Notes: generated by a model not told the origin, from the sequence alone. A stretch of DNA of 41,562 nt from Bacteroidota bacterium (GCA_021323165.1 JAJTCJ010000036.1:1-41562), one strand, 5' to 3'; shown: positions 17,012-25,837, counted from the first letter of the stretch. Numbers and translations are program-made.

Positions 17012-17602
17012 ATGATATCCAATTCTTAATCCCAATCCTGATGTTCCTATGGTAATCCTATCAATCATAGTGTTTAATTTTTTTCCGTTGCGTTTATGAA
17101 CAATATACATTGTGGTGTCAAGCAGGAAAAGAAATCCTCCTTGTAATATCAATGCATTTCCAAAGCCTTTAAACTTATCATGATTCTTCACATCTGTTTT
17201 TGCCTTTTCTGTTAGATAAAGACCTGCAGTGGAATAAACAAGATCCAGGGCTGCATTGGCAACATAAAGTGCTTCAGTATTACTCTGCCATTGTATAGTT
17301 TTTGTAAGACCCTGATCGTTTTTTTCTTTCGGAAGTAAACTTGCTGCAACAATGATAGTATTAATACCATTGAACATCAGGTTCATCTGATGGAAATACT
17401 TGTCGGAACCTTTTGAACTGTTATACATTAAACCGCTGGTTGCCATGTTTGCCAGTGACCAACCGCCAAGAACCTTTAAACCGATTTTTGTTCTTTTGTT
17501 ACGTGATTTATTAAAGTCATAAAGTTCCGTATTAGTAGGCGCTTGTGAAAATAAGGAGAATGAAAAACAGAAGCCGGCAAAAATGAGAATTAGTTTTTTC
17601 AT
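17006..17602 (-). CDS. uncharacterised protein of the carotenoid operon (DUF6992-like)
   Basis: A 198-residue protein with a signal peptide (residues 1-19, ending FSLFSQ) and several hydrophobic segments (about 42-60, 72-92, 108-132, 148-166), so probably a membrane or envelope protein. I recall the family as an uncharacterised DUF (6992) of Bacteroidota, but am not certain. Its ATG follows the lycopene cyclase stop with no base between, so the two are translationally coupled and it is the last gene of the carotenoid operon. No enzymatic motif is visible. The tandem repeat overlaps its stop codon. Confidence 0.75.
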   Translation of the reverse strand: MKKLILIFAGFCFSFSLFSQAPTNTELYDFNKSRNKRTKIGLKVLGGWSLANMATSGLMYNSSKGSDKYFHQMNLMFNGINTIIVAASLLPKEKNDQGLTKTIQWQSNTEALYVANAALDLVYSTAGLYLTEKAKTDVKNHDKFKGFGNALILQGGFLFLLDTTMYIVHKRNGKKLNTMIDRITIGTSGLGLRIGYHL

Positions 17603-18277
17603 TTATTTCTTTTTTAAATATTCATAAACAGTTATCACCAGCAAGAACTGAAGCATTCCATAGAAAACATCTTCCACCGGTATTGTATATATACGAAGAT
17701 TTAGATTTTCCAGATTGTTGTAGATGAGAACCGGCATTGCAGTAAGCACTCCGTTAACTATAAAGAAAGGCAGAAAGCATACGGTCCAGGCAATGTAGTA
17801 TCTTCCTAAATATGGCGACTTTAACACAAACTGATGGAAAATAAGAAATACAGCAAGTGAAATAAAAGAAACAGCTGTATATGCTTTCTCATAATTGAAT
17901 GCTGCAATAACTAATAAAAGTAAGCATAGTATGATTGTAATAGATCGCGAAGCTTTGCTAAGAATATCCTTTTTGATAAAGTAATTAAGCACTTCATAAA
18001 TGAATACGCATGAATATGGAATAATAAAAAAGAAGAGCCATTCCTCAATTGGAAGATTCAATAAATAAAAGCCGAGAACAAATTCATTATTGAATTTCCA
18101 TATACCCAGATGAGTGAACCATATATCCCAGGAAATGAAAACAACTGCGCTGATAAAGATGGCAGGAAAAAGAGCTTTCCATCTTTTATGAAAAGCCACT
18201 TTGTCTTCAAAGCTTTTATAAAGCGGGTAGGAAAGGGTGAAAAGCAATAAGAAAACGTAAGTGAACTGTTTCATCAT
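17603..18277 (-). CDS. lycopene cyclase, fused CrtYc/CrtYd type
   Basis: A 224-residue protein with about seven membrane segments, made of two similar halves as in fused heterodimer-type lycopene cyclases. Each half has the family signature: PIEE at residues 76-79 followed by WLFFFIIPYSCVFIYE, and PVED at 200-203 followed by VFYGMLQ. It converts open psi ends of lycopene to beta rings. With CruF and CrtD in the same locus only one end is probably cyclised, giving gamma-carotene-type products. It starts 15 bases after cruF. Two Met codons begin the frame (18277 and 18274); either could be used. Confidence 0.9.
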   Translation of the reverse strand: MMKQFTYVFLLLFTLSYPLYKSFEDKVAFHKRWKALFPAIFISAVVFISWDIWFTHLGIWKFNNEFVLGFYLLNLPIEEWLFFFIIPYSCVFIYEVLNYFIKKDILSKASRSITIILCLLLLVIAAFNYEKAYTAVSFISLAVFLIFHQFVLKSPYLGRYYIAWTVCFLPFFIVNGVLTAMPVLIYNNLENLNLRIYTIPVEDVFYGMLQFLLVITVYEYLKKK

Positions 18278-18292
18278 AAAAGATCTTATGAC

Positions 18293-18925
18293 CTAAAAAA
18301 CACAAAGTAGTACAAAAAATACTAGCTGTATAATGTATAGAGGCTGAGCAAGCTTGTTTTCCTTATTAAACTGTAATGAATGAAAAAGCAATAAAAGAAT
18401 GTAAGAGATCAAATACCAGGCAACATAATTTTTTAAAGGAATACTGCCTGGCCATGACCAAAATCCAAATTTAATAGCCACCGGTTCAAGTACAAAGTCC
18501 AGGACAATAAGCAAACAGGCACCTACTGCGCTTTTAACAAATTTATTAAAACGGATGCGGTTACTGATAACTCCGGCAGCAAATATCAACACGAGCCAAT
18601 TGAGGCCCATTACCAACGGAACGTCCCACAATTTGAATCCTAATCTCTCCCCATAAGTGTACCAGCCGAATATAATTCCCGTATGCACACCAACAACTTC
18701 AATAAAAAAACCGATCAGGAAAGTTGAAATAAGGAAAATGAAAAATGCGGGGTTGAACTCTTTTTGATTGCAGATCAGTAATGAAGCGCTTAAAACCAGG
18801 TTAGCAGGAGTGAGTGATAAAAAAGTATCATTATAACAGCTGTGTATACCAATCACCCCTGCAAGGTGAACGATCACCAGCACTAAAGTTGAAATAAAAA
18901 GAATATTCTTTTCTTTTTTTATCAT
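18293..18925 (-). CDS. cruF: CruF-like carotenoid 1'-hydratase (DUF422)
   Basis: A 210-residue polytopic membrane protein (about six or seven segments) of the DUF422 carotenoid family. The typical core is EVVGVHTGIIFGWYTYGER followed by LWDVPLVMGLNWLVL (about residues 76-112). CruF of cyanobacteria and haloarchaea adds water across the 1,2 double bond of an acyclic end; here the substrate is probably gamma-carotene. The ATG overlaps the stop of the upstream 166-residue gene by four bases, showing translational coupling. Next to lycopene cyclase, crtB and crtI this supports a 1'-hydroxy monocyclic carotenoid. Confidence 0.88.
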   Translation of the reverse strand: MIKKEKNILFISTLVLVIVHLAGVIGIHSCYNDTFLSLTPANLVLSASLLICNQKEFNPAFFIFLISTFLIGFFIEVVGVHTGIIFGWYTYGERLGFKLWDVPLVMGLNWLVLIFAAGVISNRIRFNKFVKSAVGACLLIVLDFVLEPVAIKFGFWSWPGSIPLKNYVAWYLISYILLLLFHSLQFNKENKLAQPLYIIQLVFFVLLCVF

Positions 18926-19422
18926 TTTAGTTTTTCTTTTTCAGAAACAGTTAATCTCTTTGATTCCATGAGGAAAGAACGTAAACTGTTTTTTACTTCT
19001 TTGTTTTCAACTGAATCATATTTTCTCAGCAATATTGCTTTATCACTTTCGAGATCCTTATTATAACCCAGTATTTTCGGTGCATTGCTTTGTATGGTAA
19101 AACGAAGTAAAATAAGCTCAGGATTTTCTCTGTCAGACTCAATTGCTTTATCCAGAAGATTTTTGCCTGCTTTAAAAAGTTTTAGTTTCTCAGATTTATT
19201 TTTTACAAAATCCGCATACATCATAGAAACAGCTCCTTTGTAACCATTCACCAGGTTGTTGTCTGAATTTGTTTTGAAAACTTTTTTATATAGCTGGGCA
19301 CATTTTAAACTGTCTTTATTCGCGGTGCGGTATTCTCTTCTGATAGCATCAATATTTTCGTTTTGAGCTGTCAGTGATGTATGAAGATAAAATAAGACAA
19401 GTAAGAGAAATATCTTTTTCAT
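18922..19422 (-). CDS. secreted helical protein of unknown function in the carotenoid operon
   Basis: A 166-residue protein with a signal peptide (residues 1-19, ending LTAQ) and a mature part that looks all-helical, with TPR-like spacing (LKCAQLYKKVF; NLLDKAIESDRENPELILLR). No family is recognised with confidence. It is wedged between crtB (one base upstream) and cruF (four-base overlap), so it is surely co-translated with carotenoid genes. A role in pigment placement or enzyme scaffolding is only inference. Confidence 0.75.
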   Translation of the reverse strand: MKKIFLLLVLFYLHTSLTAQNENIDAIRREYRTANKDSLKCAQLYKKVFKTNSDNNLVNGYKGAVSMMYADFVKNKSEKLKLFKAGKNLLDKAIESDRENPELILLRFTIQSNAPKILGYNKDLESDKAILLRKYDSVENKEVKNSLRSFLMESKRLTVSEKEKLK

Positions 19423-19423
19423 A

Positions 19424-20257
19424 TCAGATCATGTTAAAACTATGTTTCAGGTATGAACCTGCAAACAGGATATATTTTTTAAAATCAGGAATTCGTATTC
19501 TACTTTGAATTACTTTTTCAGCAGGTGTATCCTGAATTTTGTTGAATAAGGAGATATAATAAACATAAGCAAGATAAACACCCAAACGCGCTTTACGCGG
19601 CAGCTTCTTAATGCCTCTCAAAGCTGCATCGAAGTCTTGTTGAATATCAGCTTCAATTTCTTTTTTTACCTTATCATTAAAGTTGTTGGCGTCAAACCCG
19701 GGAAAATAAGATCGTCCCAGAGTATGAACATCAGCTTTAAGATCTCTTAAAAAATTGATCTTTTGAAAAGCAGAGCCTAGTTTCATTGCATCCGGTTTCA
19801 ATTCCTGATATTTCTTTTCATCGCCTTCGACAAAGATTCTCAGACACATTAAGCCAACCACTTCAGCCGATCCCAATATGTATTCTTCATAACCCTCCTG
19901 GTTATACATGGTTTTGTCAAGATCCATTTCCATGCTTCTCAAAAAAGTATCTATAAGTTCTATATCAATATGATATTTATTTACAGTGTCCTGAAAGCAG
20001 TGTAGTATCGGATTAAGGCTGATCTTTTCGTTTATAGCGTTATGAGTATCTTTAATAAAACGATCAAGCAGCATCTTTTTATCCGCTGTATGAAACGTGT
20101 CAACGATCTCATCTGCGAATCGGACAAAGCCGTAAATAGCGTGAATAGGCATAATAAAATCCTTGTGCAGAAGACTTACTCCCAAAGAAAATGAAGTGCT
20201 GTAGTTGGTGGTCACCAGCTTGCTGCATTCATAAGTAACATCTGTATATAATTTCAT
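19424..20257 (-). CDS. crtB: phytoene synthase
   Basis: A 277-residue squalene/phytoene synthase. The first Asp motif is FADEIVD (Asp49, Asp53) and the second is INFLRDLKAD (Arg171, Asp172, Asp176); LGRSYFPG follows as in bacterial CrtB. It condenses two geranylgeranyl diphosphate molecules to phytoene at the membrane. Length is normal. It lies 146 bases downstream of crtI with a repeat in between, and one base upstream of the next gene. Confidence 0.95.
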   Translation of the reverse strand: MKLYTDVTYECSKLVTTNYSTSFSLGVSLLHKDFIMPIHAIYGFVRFADEIVDTFHTADKKMLLDRFIKDTHNAINEKISLNPILHCFQDTVNKYHIDIELIDTFLRSMEMDLDKTMYNQEGYEEYILGSAEVVGLMCLRIFVEGDEKKYQELKPDAMKLGSAFQKINFLRDLKADVHTLGRSYFPGFDANNFNDKVKKEIEADIQQDFDAALRGIKKLPRKARLGVYLAYVYYISLFNKIQDTPAEKVIQSRIRIPDFKKYILFAGSYLKHSFNMI

Positions 20258-20280
20258 TATTCTAATTTCTATTTTTTAAT

Positions 20281-20338
20281 CCCACGCAAGTTCTCGATAC
20301 TTCGCGTGAAAAACGCTCAACTCGAACTGACCATCGCA
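20281..20338. repeat. REP-like element between crtI and crtB
   Basis: CACGCAAGT and ACTTCGCGTG form an imperfect stem (about 20283-20308), followed by AACGCTCAACTCGAACTGACC. The pieces TTCTCGATAC and CTCGAACTGAC are common in Bacteroidota intergenic repeats. It could trim or modulate the crtI-crtB transcript. Confidence 0.5.
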
Positions 20339-20403
20339 CGATAAGAACTTTTAACTCACTAATTTTTAATCAATCAATCCCTAATAACCAATCAACTACT
20401 CAA

Positions 20404-21864
20404 TTAATTCCCGAACTTCTTAACAATTTCCCTTGCAGCAATCAGGCCGGAAATTATACTTGGAGGAACCCCCGGCCCAGGCACAGTAAGCTGTCCCGCA
20501 TAATAAAGGTTATCCACTTTTTTATTCTTCAGGCTGGGTTTTAAAATAGCTGTTTGTCTTAAAGTGTTCGCTAAGCCATAAGCATTTCCGCCAAAGGAAT
20601 TATAGTCTTTTTTAAAATCATTGATCGCAATCACATGTTTTTTTATCTCTTGTCCTGTAAGATATTCAAGACGGTCCATCATAATATTGAAATACTTCTC
20701 TCTGATAACCTCCGTATCTTCTATATCAACGGCAATTGGTATTAAAAGTACTAAATTTTCTTTACCCTCCGGTGCTACTGAACTGTCTGTTTTGGAAGCG
20801 CATGTCGAATAAAATAAAGGATCTTTCGGCCATTGAGGACGATCATAGATCTCTTCAGCATGAAGATCGAAAGGAGCATCAAAGAAAAGATTATGATGTT
20901 CAAGACCTGCAAGTTTTTTATTCAGCCCGATGTAATACATAAGACAGGATGGAGCCATTTTACGTGTCTTCCAATACTTCTCATTATAATTTCTGTATTG
21001 TTCTTCTAACAGGTTTTGCTCTATATGATGATAATCCGCGGCCCCAATAATTACATCAGCTAAAAGGACCTTGCCATTAGAAATGACACTGACAGCTTTA
21101 TTGTTTACGATATTTATTTTTTCAACTGTTTGTCCGGCTTCGATCTTAACACCTTGTTTTTTTGCAACATCAACCATTGCATCTACTATTTTAACCATTC
21201 CACCCATAGGATACCATGTTCCAAGAACTATATCAGCATAGTTCATCATGCTGTACAGGGCAGGAGTTTCATTCGGCTTGGCACCCAGAAAAAGTACAGG
21301 AAATTCGAGCAGCTGGATAAGCTTTTCGTTCTTAAAATGTGTTCGGATATATTTACTGATGGATTTAAAAAGATCCATTTTTAATGCAGCCTTTAATATC
21401 CGAAAGTCCATGAACTCAAGCACAGATAAGCTGGGCTTATGAACGAATTCTGACATGCTTATATCATATTTGAACTCAGCATCTGCAAGAAATATTTTTA
21501 GCTGAATGCTGCTGCCCGGCTCATGCTTTTCAAATAACTGATAAAATTCGTTCAGGTTGGCAGGAACTCTGAATACATCATCTTTACCAAAAAAAACAGA
21601 ATAGGAAGGATCAAGACGGATAAGTTTGTATTGTTCCTGAACTGATGTTCCGAACTCTTTAAAATAATTTTCAAAAACATCAGGCATCCAGTACCAGCTT
21701 GGACCCATATCAAAAGTAAAACCTTCAATCTCAAGTTTGCGTGCACGACCGCCAACCTCTTTATTTTTTTCAAGTAAGGTTACATCGAATCCTTCTTTCG
21801 CAAGTTTCGTTGCTGCTGAAAGTCCTGCAAATCCGGCACCTATAACTATTGCTTTTTTTTTCAA
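20404..21864 (-). CDS. crtI: phytoene desaturase
   Basis: A 486-residue FAD-dependent CrtI. The N-terminal fold reads KKAIVIGAGFAGLSAATKLA, then LLEKNKEVGGRARK and FTFDMGPSWYWMPDVFENYF, the latter typical of Bacteroidota CrtI; the C-terminal motif is YAGQLTVPGPGVPPSIISGL. It converts phytoene to lycopene. The start is TTG at 21862-21864: no in-frame ATG exists, as the upstream ATG (21878) is in another frame and stops at once. Nine A residues follow the TTG. A strong hairpin ends 15 bases upstream of it, so expression may be limited. It heads the carotenoid operon, 86 bases after rpe. Confidence 0.92.
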   Translation of the reverse strand: MKKKAIVIGAGFAGLSAATKLAKEGFDVTLLEKNKEVGGRARKLEIEGFTFDMGPSWYWMPDVFENYFKEFGTSVQEQYKLIRLDPSYSVFFGKDDVFRVPANLNEFYQLFEKHEPGSSIQLKIFLADAEFKYDISMSEFVHKPSLSVLEFMDFRILKAALKMDLFKSISKYIRTHFKNEKLIQLLEFPVLFLGAKPNETPALYSMMNYADIVLGTWYPMGGMVKIVDAMVDVAKKQGVKIEAGQTVEKINIVNNKAVSVISNGKVLLADVIIGAADYHHIEQNLLEEQYRNYNEKYWKTRKMAPSCLMYYIGLNKKLAGLEHHNLFFDAPFDLHAEEIYDRPQWPKDPLFYSTCASKTDSSVAPEGKENLVLLIPIAVDIEDTEVIREKYFNIMMDRLEYLTGQEIKKHVIAINDFKKDYNSFGGNAYGLANTLRQTAILKPSLKNKKVDNLYYAGQLTVPGPGVPPSIISGLIAAREIVKKFGN

Positions 21865-21878
21865 TTTATTAAAAACAT

Positions 21879-21902
21879 AATGCCGTGTTCCTACACGGCA
21901 TT
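21879..21902. terminator. hairpin between rpe and crtI
   Basis: A nine-base perfect stem (AATGCCGTG/CACGGCATT, arms 21879-21887 and 21894-21902) with a six-base loop. The T run is better on the plus strand (ATTTTTAG) than on the minus (ATGTTTTTAA). It probably ends rpe transcripts, but it also lies within the crtI leader if that is read through from rpe. Confidence 0.7.
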
Positions 21903-21950
21903 TTTAGATTGGTTTATTAAATCATCCTGTATCTGAACAGGGTAGTGTGT

Positions 21951-22598
21951 TTATTTCTTTAGATCGGAGATCATTTTTACAGGATCGGGAGCTGAAAAAA
22001 CAGTATTTCCTGCTACCAGTACATTTGCACCGGTATCAATAAGTTTCCTGTAATTATTCAAATCAACTCCGCCATCTATCTCGATATATGCTTTGGATTT
22101 AGTAGTGCTTTTCATTTCACGCAGGTCGGCAACTTTGCTGAATGTATTGTCAATAAACTTTTGTCCTCCGAAACCGGGATTAACACTCATCACACAGATA
22201 AGATCAAGCTCTGACATAATATCAGTTAAAAATATTGCGGGAGTATGAGGGTTTATTGCAACCCCTGCTTTCATTCCCAGAGCTTTAATAGCCTGTATGG
22301 TGCGGTGAAGATGAGTACAAGCTTCAAAATGAACAGTAAGTATATCAGCACCAGCATCTTTGAAGGCTTGAAGATAACGATCAGGATCATTGATCATTAA
22401 ATGCACATCTAATGGTTTGGTCGCATGCTTTTTGATGGCTTTAACCACAGGAAAACCAAATGAAATATTGGGAACGAACATTCCATCCATTATATCTATG
22501 TGAAACCAGTCGGCCTCACTTTTATTGATCATTTCAACATCACGCTGAATGTTGGCAAAGTCGGCAGAAAGAATAGAAGGGGCTATGATATGGCTCAT
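21951..22598 (-). CDS. rpe: ribulose-phosphate 3-epimerase
   Basis: A 215-residue TIM-barrel epimerase of normal length. Signature blocks: IAPSILSADF at residues 4-13, HIDIMDGMFVPN with metal-binding His and catalytic Asp near 33-38, DVHLMI, VNPGFGGQKF and EIDGGV with the second catalytic Asp. It interconverts ribulose-5-phosphate and xylulose-5-phosphate in the pentose phosphate pathway. A -7 box TAACTTTG lies about 46 bases upstream. Confidence 0.96.
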   Translation of the reverse strand: MSHIIAPSILSADFANIQRDVEMINKSEADWFHIDIMDGMFVPNISFGFPVVKAIKKHATKPLDVHLMINDPDRYLQAFKDAGADILTVHFEACTHLHRTIQAIKALGMKAGVAINPHTPAIFLTDIMSELDLICVMSVNPGFGGQKFIDNTFSKVADLREMKSTTKSKAYIEIDGGVDLNNYRKLIDTGANVLVAGNTVFSAPDPVKMISDLKK

Positions 22599-22643
22599 CT
22601 GTTACGGATAAAATTAAAATGACGGCAATTAAATTACCGGCCG

Positions 22644-22677
22644 CAAAGTTAAGAAAAAATGGTGAGTTTTAGTTCAA
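22644..22677 (-). promoter_or_regulatory. rpe promoter (TTG-N23-TAACTTTG)
   Basis: Minus-strand TAACTTTG (22651-22644) matches the -7 consensus exactly; TTG is at 22677-22675, 23 bases upstream, at the long end of the accepted spacing. Confidence 0.5.
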
Positions 22678-22697
22678 GACCAGATAGTATAAAACTC

Positions 22698-24149
22698 TTA
22701 TTCGGGAGCATAAAGATCGTAACCATAATTTGAAAGAAGGAAATCGGTGGGATTTTCATTTATATAGAACTGGTCGTCCACATTAATGAATTCCCTCCAG
22801 TTTTTAGACCTTTCGGGAAGAGTGCCCGTAACTGCCACTTTTTTTCTGTCGGATCGAAATGCATGGTTCACTGCTGTGAGATGAGGCCTGTAACGCTCGC
22901 CATACGTGGAAAACCGGGCTATTATCCTTTCATTGGAATAAAATAAAAGCTGCCACTGTAAAAGTCCATTTCCGCAAAAAACGTGATTGAGACCCTTTGA
23001 TTCAAGGCGCTCAATCAAGTGGATCACATTTTCTTTTGTATGCGCTTTATAACGGAAGTCTTTGAATGTGTACATTGAAATTCCCCCGATAACTACAAAG
23101 AATATTGTGATCGTTATTATTACTGGTTTAACATCCAAAGCATTGATAATTAAAGCAAAAAGAAACAAGAAATATCCCAGGAAGGGAAGGGCATAGCGAG
23201 GAGCATTGTCACCAATAAGTAAAATATAGGAAAGAGAACCTAAAACCGATAAAACAAATGTTATCATCAATAAAACAGTAATCTTTTTTCTTACAAAAAA
23301 TAATATCACTGGTGCTGAAAGGACTACAATTGTGAAACAGCAAGCCCAGAAGTTTGTGATGAAATTTAAATTAATGTCCCATGCAAGATAATAACTGCCA
23401 GTTAAATTTATATATATCCTGCGAGGGAGATCAATCAGGGCGTGCGGTATATTTATATAATCAAAGAATTTCGGTTGCCAGACATCTACCAGATTTTTTT
23501 TCATTATAAGCAGAAAAACCTCAGTGATAAGCATGCTGCCCGTTAGTAATCCGGTAAAGATCTTTTTTTTGGAAGTATATAATTTATATATCAGAAGAGG
23601 CAGCAGGCCGGGAAGCCATAATGGCTGACTTTCAAAAATCAAGATGAGGAGTATGCCTGTAATGATCCATATCCAGTTCTTTTTATTGAGCCGCTCATTA
23701 AAAATAAAGGACGTAACTATGAATGTGAAAAGGAATGAAGTCAGATAACCGCCTCTTGCTTTCATTGACCAGACTGCCCATGTAGGTGCAAATATTAGAA
23801 TTAATGTGATACAGATCGGAATAAGAGAATTCTTCATTTCAAAAAGCAGCAGTGTTTTATAAAAGCAGTGAACCCCTATTGTCCACATTAAAAGCATGGC
23901 AAGCTTTACAGAGATATCTGTTATACCGAAAACAAAATAAAATGGCTGAATAAACAGAACTTCAATAAATGAAAAACCATAGGATTGACCATAGAAGTAG
24001 AGTGGGAGTTCTCTGCCTTCATAAAAGTGTTTAGCCATTATAGCTACAACACATTCATCACCATCCAGCATTAAATTATCACTTAGAAGCTGAGGTATTC
24101 GGCTGACGAAACATAGCAGAATCAGGAGAAATGTTTCTTTTTTAGGCAT
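22698..24149 (-). CDS. polytopic membrane protein, GT39/ArnT-like glycosyltransferase
   Basis: About 483 residues with roughly ten membrane segments and a soluble C-terminal region of about 100 residues. The first outer loop carries LDGDECVVA, like the acidic motif of GT39/ArnT enzymes, which use polyprenyl-phosphate sugars at the outer face of the inner membrane. The acceptor cannot be predicted. A frame start at 24254 is possible but would add 35 residues encoded across the rpoD terminator; I prefer ATG 24147-24149, which opens a clean hydrophobic N-terminus (MPKKETFLLILLCFVSRIP) and lies 18 bases after a -7 box. No glycan cluster surrounds it. Confidence 0.75.
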   Translation of the reverse strand: MPKKETFLLILLCFVSRIPQLLSDNLMLDGDECVVAIMAKHFYEGRELPLYFYGQSYGFSFIEVLFIQPFYFVFGITDISVKLAMLLMWTIGVHCFYKTLLLFEMKNSLIPICITLILIFAPTWAVWSMKARGGYLTSFLFTFIVTSFIFNERLNKKNWIWIITGILLILIFESQPLWLPGLLPLLIYKLYTSKKKIFTGLLTGSMLITEVFLLIMKKNLVDVWQPKFFDYINIPHALIDLPRRIYINLTGSYYLAWDINLNFITNFWACCFTIVVLSAPVILFFVRKKITVLLMITFVLSVLGSLSYILLIGDNAPRYALPFLGYFLFLFALIINALDVKPVIITITIFFVVIGGISMYTFKDFRYKAHTKENVIHLIERLESKGLNHVFCGNGLLQWQLLFYSNERIIARFSTYGERYRPHLTAVNHAFRSDRKKVAVTGTLPERSKNWREFINVDDQFYINENPTDFLLSNYGYDLYAPE

Positions 24150-24166
24150 ATTTAGAATGTTCCGCC

Positions 24167-24174
24167 CAAATATA
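24167..24174 (-). promoter_or_regulatory. -7 box for the GT39-like gene
   Basis: Minus-strand TATATTTG matches TAnnTTTG. It follows the rpoD terminator and precedes ATG 24149, which supports that start over the longer frame. No clear TTG at -33. Confidence 0.5.
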
Positions 24175-24205
24175 GAAAAAAAGGAAAGGGATTTTGTATA
24201 AAAAA

Positions 24206-24235
24206 ACGAGAGAAAAACTTTCGTTCTTCTCTCGT
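24206..24235 (-). terminator. rho-independent terminator of rpoD
   Basis: A perfect nine-base stem (arms ACGAGAGAA and TTCTCTCGT, 24206-24214 and 24227-24235). On the minus strand it is followed by seven T residues, the textbook layout. It lies 27 bases after the rpoD stop. Confidence 0.85.
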
Positions 24236-24262
24236 AAATTTTAATCACACACAAACTATTTA

Positions 24263-25132
24263 CTAACCAAGATATGTTTTAAGGATCTTACTTCTTGAGG
24301 TATGCTTCAGTCTCCTGATCGCCTTTTCTTTTATCTGACGAACGCGTTCACGGGTAAGGTCAAATTTTTCACCTATCTCTTCCAGGGTCATTGCATGTTC
24401 ACCGTTTAAGCCGAAGTATAAACGAACTACATCAGCTTCACGTGAAGTAAGTGTATGCAATGCACGCTCAATTTCTCTTCTTAATGATTCATGAAGTAAA
24501 CCATTCTCAGGATTTGGAGCATCATCTGATTCCATTACATCATACATGCTGCCCGCATTGTCATCACCTGTAGTTAAAGGTGCATCCATGGAAACATGGC
24601 GACCGGTATTTTTCATTGATTCTTTTACATCGCTTTCCGATATCTCAAGCATAACTGCTATTTCAGCAGCGCTGGGCTCGCGTTCATATTCCTGTTCAAG
24701 CTTGGAAAACGTTTTATTGATCTTATTGATCGAACCGATCTTGTTCAGCGGTAAACGTACGATACGTGATTGTTCAGCCAATGCCTGAAGGATCGATTGA
24801 CGGATCCACCATACAGCATATGAAATGAACTTGAAACCACGGGTTTCATCAAAACGCTGTGCTGCTTTTATCAAACCTAAGTTTCCTTCGTTGATAAGAT
24901 CGGGAAGGCTTAATCCCTGATTCTGGTACTGTTTTGACACAGATACAACAAAACGTAAATTTGCTTTTGTTAATTTTTCAAGTGCGGCCTGATCACCTGC
25001 ACGGATCTTTCGTGCCAATTCAACTTCTTCATCTGCCGTGATGAGATCAACTTTTCCTATTTCCTGTAAGTACTTGTCCAGTGACGCAGTTTCGCGGTTT
25101 GTAACCTGCTTCGATATCTTAAGCTGTCTCAT
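24263..25132 (-). CDS. rpoD: primary sigma factor RpoD (short Bacteroidota type)
   Basis: A 289-residue sigma-70 without region 1.1 and without the long non-conserved insert, typical of the primary sigma of Bacteroidota. Region 1.2 is [16 protein letters not shown]; region 2 holds [31 protein letters not shown] and [13 protein letters not shown]; region 3 follows; region 4.2 is [20 protein letters not shown]. It directs transcription from the TAnnTTTG promoters seen in this window. It is followed by a strong terminator, so it is probably monocistronic; a weak -7-like TACTTTAG lies upstream. Confidence 0.96.
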   Translation of the reverse strand: MRQLKISKQVTNRETASLDKYLQEIGKVDLITADEEVELARKIRAGDQAALEKLTKANLRFVVSVSKQYQNQGLSLPDLINEGNLGLIKAAQRFDETRGFKFISYAVWWIRQSILQALAEQSRIVRLPLNKIGSINKINKTFSKLEQEYEREPSAAEIAVMLEISESDVKESMKNTGRHVSMDAPLTTGDDNAGSMYDVMESDDAPNPENGLLHESLRREIERALHTLTSREADVVRLYFGLNGEHAMTLEEIGEKFDLTRERVRQIKEKAIRRLKHTSRSKILKTYLG

Positions 25133-25317
25133 AAAAAAACGGTGGTTTATTTAAAACGATATTCCTATACGTGAGCGTTTCCTTAAATGTTACACTAAAG
25201 TACATATTTTTTACGATTAAGGATGTTTTTTTGCCGACAGATGCATTTTTCTTTGAAATGCCGATTGGTGGCGGTTTCTAACAGATGTAAAAAATTAAAT
25301 CTTCCTGACTGTGGTTT

Positions 25318-25692
25318 TTAATTTCCTGTAGGAATAATGCTGTCGGTTTCCATCATTAACATTACTGTTTTTTTAGGTGCTCTCGGCCGGTGCATCACAC
25401 CTTTGGAAATTGTAACGCCCTGATTAGGGTTAAGCTCAATTGTTCTGTCTTCAAGGTCGATCAGCAATTGTCCTTCAAGCACAAAGAAAAATTCATCATC
25501 ATTGTCGTGTTTGTGCCAGTGATACTCACCTTCAACAATCCCAAGGCGGACCACACTATCATTCACCTTTGTAAGTGTTTGGTTGAACCATTTGTCTTTA
25601 CAGGCTTTCACCTCTTCAGTGATATCCATTCTTTCAAGATGATCAAATTTAATATCAAGTCGTGTATTGTATTTATCAAAGTCGTTTTCCAT
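25318..25692 (-). CDS. small cupin-domain protein
   Basis: A 124-residue single-domain cupin. Motif 1 is YHWHKHDNDDEFFFVLEG with metal-binding His58 or His60, His62 and Glu67; motif 2 is GVTISKGVMHRPRAP with His101. The full ligand set suggests a bound metal. Small cupins range from isomerases to dioxygenases and sensors, so no reaction can be given. It is a lone gene between rpoD and pnp. Confidence 0.85.
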   Translation of the reverse strand: MENDFDKYNTRLDIKFDHLERMDITEEVKACKDKWFNQTLTKVNDSVVRLGIVEGEYHWHKHDNDDEFFFVLEGQLLIDLEDRTIELNPNQGVTISKGVMHRPRAPKKTVMLMMETDSIIPTGN

Positions 25693-25837
25693 GAATTAAA
25701 TGTAGTGAAATGAATGGAATGAAAGAAACAATTACTAGGGTTTGTCACTCTCCAGCCCGTTATGGGAGGGTCATTATTGAGAGAAAAGTTTTTCTTCGCT
25801 GAGTCAATTACTCAATTTAAAGTTGTTTCCTTTTTTA

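Noticed and set aside
24150-24254. Longer N-terminus for the GT39-like gene
   Set aside because: The extra 35 codons cross the rpoD terminator and the gene's own -7 box and encode no recognisable sequence.
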